A DNA stretch of 13,661 bases. Origin: VFKU01 sp964411925. Its GTDB lineage: Bacteria; Hydrogenedentota; Hydrogenedentia; Hydrogenedentales; GCA-2746185. Numbering within the stretch: the stretch's first letter is position 1; each line of letters opens with the position of its first letter. The notes under the pieces are model-generated. The model saw only the letters and a program-made list of their open reading frames with translations. It was not told the DNA's origin and did no database searches. Both the position numbers and the translations under genes were made by a program. Positions 10,081 through 13,661 of this stretch are shown here, one piece after another. Location: assembly GCA_964411925.1 (NCBI GenBank), contig CAYPNI010000110.1, positions 1 to 13,661 of the forward strand, in the 5' to 3' direction.

Positions 10081-10099
10081 TCTCAAATCTCAAATTTGA
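10081..10099. repeat. AT-rich tandem 7-mer and palindrome
   Basis: TCTCAAA occurs twice in tandem (10081-10094), running into the 10-bp palindrome TCAAATTTGA (10090-10099). Its low GC stands out from the surrounding sequence. No function is evident. Confidence 0.4.
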
Positions 10100-10151
10100 A
10101 ATCCAATTGCGCGCCCCACCCGCGCGCAATCGCGCCGGACGCCGTCAACCG

Positions 10152-11318
10152 TCAGTCCTGCGCCTCGTCGGCAGGCCGCAACTCCAGCGGCGCATAGTAA
10201 TCCTTGTCGCCCAGCCCGAGAAATTTCTGGATCCAGTTTCGCCCCGCCTCGGACGGCGTGAACGACCAATCCTGGCGGTGATAGTTCCAGCTCTCCGGGC
10301 GCAGCGCCTCCGCCTGTTCCCAATACTGGTTCGCCCGCGTCTCGTCGCCGGCCTTGTGAAAATGCACACCCAGCTGGAACAGCGCCTCGGCCCTTGCCTG
10401 GTCGTCCGATCGCGCGGGCATCTTTGCCGTGATCTGCTCCGGCGTCATCACAAATTCGCTCGCCGAGCCCTTCGCCACCCAATCGCGCAACGCAGCGACA
10501 TAGTCCGCGCCGTTTGACGACAGCTTCTTGCCCTGCATCACGAGTTCGACGTTGGACGAATACGCCGTCTCCGGGGGCCGGACGATCACGCCCTCTTCGT
10601 TGATCCACACGCCCGTCGGGACGTTGACCATGTTGTAGAGCGCGCTGATCGTGTGGTGCTCGTCTACGATCTGGGTGAACGTCGCCTTCGCGCGGTCGAA
10701 CCACGGACCCGCCGCGGCCTCGCCGCCCGAATCTTGCGCGGCGGAGATTATCTCGAATCCCTGGTCTTTCAGCTCGCTGTAGATGGCCTGCCAGCCTGGC
10801 AGGTCAGTGCGGCACCCTCACCACGATGCCCAGGTCTTGAGCAGCACCTTCTTTCCGCGGAAATCGGAAAGACGCACCACCTTGCCTGAGCGGTCCTTGA
10901 GTTCGAAGTCCGGCGCTATCGCCGAGCGAAGCTGCGCATTACGGATGGTCGGAATCTCGCCGAAGCTCCACGTCCCCGTCTCCGCGTCCACGGCATAGGC
11001 CTGGCCAAGCTTGCGCGCGAGGTCGGTCGCGTTGATCCACTGTTTCCCTTCGCGTGTTACCGACAGCGCGCTGTCCCCCGGCGGAATCGGTATGCAAATC
11101 TCTTCGAGGCACGCGCCCTCCGGCTTGACGACAAAGCCGTTGACCCGCGTCAAATCTTCCGGCGACACCCAAAGGTCATTCGGGTCCGGGAGCGTCTGCG
11201 CCACGTCGATCGCGCGCCCGCCGGAAAGCACCGTCGCAGCCCCGGCACCGTTCGCGCTGGGCAGGGCGCCGGTCACAAGAACCGCCGCAAACAAAAATGG
11301 TCTGGTGTTCTTTCGCAT
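10152..11318 (-). CDS. Exported ResA/TlpA-like thioredoxin-fold protein, probable selenoprotein (UGA = Sec167)
   Basis: Read through one in-frame TGA (10820-10818), a single 388-residue protein runs from the ATG at 11318 (GGGAG 6 nt upstream) to the TGA at 10154-10152. It has a signal peptide (about 1-27), an N-terminal region (35-120) of unknown role with Cys70 and Cys75, and a thioredoxin-like domain (about 135-250). The active site is W-A-S-W-[TGA167]-G-C169-R-T-D-L-P, so the TGA stands exactly where the first redox cysteine belongs, with the resolving Cys two residues on. The fold continues normally: ELKDQGFEIISAAQ, then the cis-Pro motif NVPTGVW (Pro234). A TPR-like helical segment (about 305-340, ALFQLGVHFHKAGD) closes the protein. 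I recall, unverified, an annotated group of ResA-like selenoproteins with motif WAxxUGC, which this matches. A TGC/TGT/TGG-to-TGA mutation is the main alternative. Periplasmic thiol/selenol redox role inferred. Confidence 0.75.
10787..10803 (-). promoter_or_regulatory. Putative bacterial SECIS hairpin directing UGA decoding
   Basis: In the mRNA, 14 nt after the UGA, CCUGCCA-GGC-UGGCAGG forms a perfect 7-bp stem with a GGC loop; U-A and G-C pairs extend it below one A-C mismatch. The loop begins 21 nt after the UGA and its first two bases are G. Published bacterial SECIS criteria, from memory, are a loop 16-37 nt after UGA, a loop of 3-14 nt and a G in the first two loop positions; all are met. 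The hairpin also encodes the residues after the active site. Confidence 0.6.
10818..10820 (-). other. In-frame UGA at the catalytic cysteine position (candidate selenocysteine codon)
   Basis: The codon reads TGG-TGA-GGG-TGC-CGC in context. The downstream frame has no start codon with a ribosome site before the domain resumes, and both halves are needed for one thioredoxin fold. UGA is also the normal stop of several genes here, so decoding would have to be local, as it is for selenocysteine. Confidence 0.65.
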
Positions 11319-11390
11319 ACCGATCTCCCGCGATTGCGGCGTTCTGCACTCGAACACGTTGCCATTCTCTGCTTCCCGTCCCCCGGATTC

Positions 11391-11400
11391 AAGGGTACCA
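11391..11400 (-). promoter_or_regulatory. Weak extended -10 candidate before the selenoprotein gene
   Basis: On the minus strand TGGTACCCTT (11400-11391) resembles TGn plus a -10, 73 nt before the ATG at 11318, within the 103-nt gap after the glycosyltransferase gene. No -35 is clear. The gene could instead be read through from upstream. Confidence 0.25.
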
Positions 11401-11421
11401 CGCCCGACATCTGTCCGCGGC

Positions 11422-13494
11422 TCAATACACGTAATAAAACCCGCCGACAACGATCCCGCGCCGAAGGGCCGGATCCAGGTCGCGAACGATCACCTGCGCG
11501 TCCTGTCCCCGGTATTGGGATACATCCCAATCGCCAACCTGCAACCCATCGCCCGCGGGTGCCGCGCGCAGTTCCGTGCCGCCCACGCGTAGCGCAACAT
11601 GGGTTTGTTGTGCGTTCGACCGGCCGCCAATGACGAAACCGATCGTGTCGTGTGCGATGACGAAAGAAGGCGACACCAACTCGCCCGTGCGCGCATAATC
11701 GCCCCCGGCGCCGTCGTCGGCCCGAGGCCGCGTATCCAGCCGAAACGCGCTCGGCACCGGCAGGTCGCCGCTGTCCCTCAGCGCGAACATCTCCACAGGC
11801 CCGGCAACGTCCCAGGAGCGCAAGTCGCCCGACGCGAAGTCGCTGTTCGGGAACAGCGGCTCCTTGCGCAGCGTCAGTATCGGCGCCCCTCCCACCGTAC
11901 CGACGCGGTGCGCAAAGCAGCGACTCAAAAAAGTGTCGATGGTCGTCTGCTCCGCATCGTAGTGGTACGGCTCGCCCGCGTGCCACGGTTTGTCACGCAG
12001 CGCCGTAGGCATCGTCGGATCCATAAACCGCAGGTCGATCCGCGGATGACGCAACACGTACGAATAGCCCCCGTCCCGCATCACCCGGTACAGCAATTCG
12101 GGAGACAACGGTTCCTGCCGCGGTACGTCCGCCAGGAACGCCGCGTTCCGCCCGAAATAGAATTCCAACTCGAACGCCGACGTGTAATACGCGCTAGATG
12201 GAACGATTAACAGCTTATGATCTGAATCGACCCGGTCACCGATGGCGTCGTGCGCCGCCCGAGCGATCTCCTGCCGGTACCACCGATCGTCGTCGAAGTA
12301 ACCCCCTGCTCCCATCGCTCGCGGCGTCAGTGTGACGATGCAAAGCGCCGCAACCACCACCGGCGCGGCACGCCACCGGCGGATCAGCGCGTCGCCCATG
12401 AAATAGAGCCCTGTCATGCCGCCGAGCAGCACGATTGGGATCATCGGCAGGAAGATCCGCGCGTGTTGAGGATCGAACGATCCTACGGTGAGCGGGAAGA
12501 CCACGAGGTACGCCGACAACAAGATCGTGAGTGTGTAGCCCGCCGCTGGCGCGAACCCGCCGCGCCGCGCGCGCTGAATCGCGAACGCGGCCACGGGCAG
12601 CAGCGCCAGCACCGGGAGCCAAATCGCGTGTCCGAATGCCGATTCGGACGTGATCGCCAGCGCGTCATAGGGCGCCCGGTACAGCGGCGCAGGTTTCACC
12701 CAGACCGGCGTACCGGCACTCCTGCCAATTTCGTTCGACAACACCGTCACCACTTTGTCGTACCCGAATACCAGCATTCCGGCCAGATAGGTCGAGGCGA
12801 ACCCAAGCGTCAGCGCACCGGCGCGCGAGACGAATCGGCCGATCATCCGGCCGAACCGGCCACGGTCGATCGTCGAGAGCGCCTGGCACGCGACAAAACC
12901 GAATCCGAGAAAACCCAACTCCGCGTGCGTGTTCGCCGCCAGCCCCAGGCAAAAGCCCGCCAGGCCGTCGAACGCAAGGCGCGCGCGCAATCGTCCCTCC
13001 GCAAGCCAACGCGGCCGAAACAGACACACGGCTGCCAGCACCAACAGCACGGAGAGGGTATGCGGCATGCCGATTCGGCACTGGCGAATCGCGTACGGCA
13101 TCAGCGCGTACACGCCCGCCGCCCCGATGCCTGGAATCACGCTGCCGCTCAGTTGCCAGCCTGCGAAGACGATCAGCGCGATACTCGCGAGGTCGAACAG
13201 CGAGTTCATCAACTTGATCGAGTAGTCGTTGTCGCCGAAGACCCGGAGAGCGGTCGCGTTCGCCGCGTACACCACCGGCCGATAGAACGTATCGCCCATG
13301 AACTCGTCAGGATGACCCGACGACCACCGCTTGGCGACCCGGTAGTACTCCACCGTGTCCCCCTCGTGCATCCCTTCTTCGGTGATCCGGTGCAACCGGT
13401 AGTACGCGCCCGCGGACAGGATCGCGCCCAACACAACGGCCGCTGCGCCGATTGCCAGCCATCGCCGTTTGCCTAGGTCCACCGGGCTGGCCAC
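11422..13494 (-). CDS. GT-C type membrane glycosyltransferase (PMT/ArnT-like) with C-terminal beta-sandwich
   Basis: A 690-residue protein with a first membrane helix at about 12-30, a conserved loop MHEGDTVEYYRVAKRW (acidic Glu44/Asp46) and TFYRPVVY, followed by about ten hydrophobic helices up to about 400. This is the layout of GT-C enzymes of the protein-mannosyltransferase/ArnT group, which move sugars from polyprenyl-phosphate donors on the outer face of the inner membrane; the acceptor is unknown. A soluble region (about 400-545) follows. From about 547 a beta-sandwich (LFPNSDFASGDLRSWDV, ELVSPSFVIAHDTIGFVIGG, DWDVSQYRGQDAQVIVRD) resembles the C-terminal domain seen after some GH32 levanases. 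The GTG at 13494 has AGGGGA directly against it, which is too close; a GTG at 13482 with 11-12 nt spacing is a credible alternative start. It lies 21 nt after the preceding gene, probably in the same operon. Confidence 0.82.
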   Translation of the reverse strand: MASPVDLGKRRWLAIGAAAVVLGAILSAGAYYRLHRITEEGMHEGDTVEYYRVAKRWSSGHPDEFMGDTFYRPVVYAANATALRVFGDNDYSIKLMNSLFDLASIALIVFAGWQLSGSVIPGIGAAGVYALMPYAIRQCRIGMPHTLSVLLVLAAVCLFRPRWLAEGRLRARLAFDGLAGFCLGLAANTHAELGFLGFGFVACQALSTIDRGRFGRMIGRFVSRAGALTLGFASTYLAGMLVFGYDKVVTVLSNEIGRSAGTPVWVKPAPLYRAPYDALAITSESAFGHAIWLPVLALLPVAAFAIQRARRGGFAPAAGYTLTILLSAYLVVFPLTVGSFDPQHARIFLPMIPIVLLGGMTGLYFMGDALIRRWRAAPVVVAALCIVTLTPRAMGAGGYFDDDRWYRQEIARAAHDAIGDRVDSDHKLLIVPSSAYYTSAFELEFYFGRNAAFLADVPRQEPLSPELLYRVMRDGGYSYVLRHPRIDLRFMDPTMPTALRDKPWHAGEPYHYDAEQTTIDTFLSRCFAHRVGTVGGAPILTLRKEPLFPNSDFASGDLRSWDVAGPVEMFALRDSGDLPVPSAFRLDTRPRADDGAGGDYARTGELVSPSFVIAHDTIGFVIGGRSNAQQTHVALRVGGTELRAAPAGDGLQVGDWDVSQYRGQDAQVIVRDLDPALRRGIVVGGFYYVY

Positions 13495-13515
13495 TCCCCT
13501 CGCGCGGAAACGCTC

Positions 13516-13661
13516 CTACGCGCTCCAATAGAGTGTCACGTCGCCGTCCGCCGCGCTTCGCACTTCGCCATCCGCCTCAAGATAGCGCAGGTGAGCAATC
13601 GCCTCACCCGTCGCGAACCACTTCTGCATCACGTTCACGTCTTCCCACCGGTCATACTTGA
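13516..13661 (-). CDS. C-terminal 47 codons of a probable MBL-fold metallo-hydrolase, partial
   Basis: A minus-strand frame enters from the right edge and ends at a TAG (13518-13516). It contains KYDRWEDVNVMQKWF, GEAIAHLRYLEADGEV and VTLYWSA, typical of the small winged-helix tail of MBL-fold (LACTB2/BLACT_WH-like) hydrolases, where a helix GEALAHLEyLvaeGkV precedes a short beta wing. The metal-binding part is outside the window, so the assignment rests on the tail only. It lies 21 nt before the glycosyltransferase start, which suggests one transcript. Like the GH172-type gene, it uses TAG as its stop. Confidence 0.6.
   Translation of the reverse strand, partial: KYDRWEDVNVMQKWFATGEAIAHLRYLEADGEVRSAADGDVTLYWSA

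Larger units (their letters stand above)
9659..10151. other. Gene-free region rich in short repeats and hairpins
   Basis: No convincing gene is present in these 493 bp. Short open frames around 9697-9925 are made of repeat sequence, lack ribosome sites and have low-complexity Arg/Pro/Ser-rich products. The region holds two REP-like copies, five hairpins and an AT-rich stretch, listed separately. It separates the end of the phosphodiesterase gene from the end of the convergent selenoprotein candidate, a usual place for such elements to accumulate. Confidence 0.8.

Noticed and set aside
10152..10631. A separate 159-residue gene starting at the ATG of NMVNVPTG
   Set aside because: It would start in the middle of the thioredoxin fold, just before the cis-Pro, and upstream codons back to the TGA continue the same domain in frame.
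12250..13476. Long plus-strand frame opposite the glycosyltransferase (408 codons)
   Set aside because: Arg/Gln/His-rich composition is the usual reverse of a membrane-protein gene; no domain seen.

Overview
The window is a GC-rich piece of a bacterial metagenome-type assembly; it contains a 100-N scaffold gap. The genes point to the Planctomycetota/Hydrogenedentota neighbourhood: a DUF2961 (GH172) protein, a DUF6786-type lipoprotein, a cytochrome c/copper monooxygenase-like fusion, many exported proteins, and intergenic hairpin repeats of a kind I associate with planctomycete-like genomes. This placement comes from gene content only, with Hydrogenedentota my best guess at moderate confidence.

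Layout. 1-716 (-) is the N-terminal part of an exported TolB-like beta-propeller. It is divergent from 968-2212 (+), a cytochrome c plus PHM-like copper monooxygenase gene broken by an in-frame TAG. A good sigma70-type promoter (2302-2331) precedes a hybrid histidine kinase with MHYT sensor, PAS, kinase, two receivers and Hpt (2453-5641). Its stop codon overlaps the start of a single-domain response regulator (5641-6045). Convergent to that pair is a DUF6786-type lipoprotein (6070-7467, -) containing the assembly gap. It is divergent from a GH172-type exported protein (7561-8655, +), followed by an exported phosphodiesterase/pyrophosphatase-like protein (8756-9658, +). A 493-bp gene-free region (9659-10151) holds two REP-like repeats and a train of hairpins. 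The right side is all on the minus strand and reads leftwards: the C-terminus of a probable MBL-fold hydrolase (13516-13661), a GT-C membrane glycosyltransferase with a C-terminal beta-sandwich (11422-13494), and an exported ResA/TlpA-like thioredoxin-fold protein (10152-11318).

The main discovery is in that last gene. It looks split by a TGA, but the TGA lies where the first redox cysteine of the thioredoxin motif belongs (W-A-S-W-TGA-G-C-R), and both halves belong to one protein. A 7-bp hairpin with a GGC loop starts 14 nt after the TGA and has its loop 21 nt after it, matching the published geometry of a bacterial SECIS. The simplest reading is a selenoprotein with a Sec-Gly-Cys active site that ordinary gene callers would cut in two. 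The TAG in the copper monooxygenase gene is different: it replaces a helix residue and is best read as a nonsense mutation or sequencing error.

Most products are exported or membrane proteins acting on carbohydrates, phosphoesters and redox chemistry outside the cytoplasm. The kinase/regulator pair is the only clear signalling module. No tRNA, rRNA, CRISPR array, transposase or phage gene was seen.
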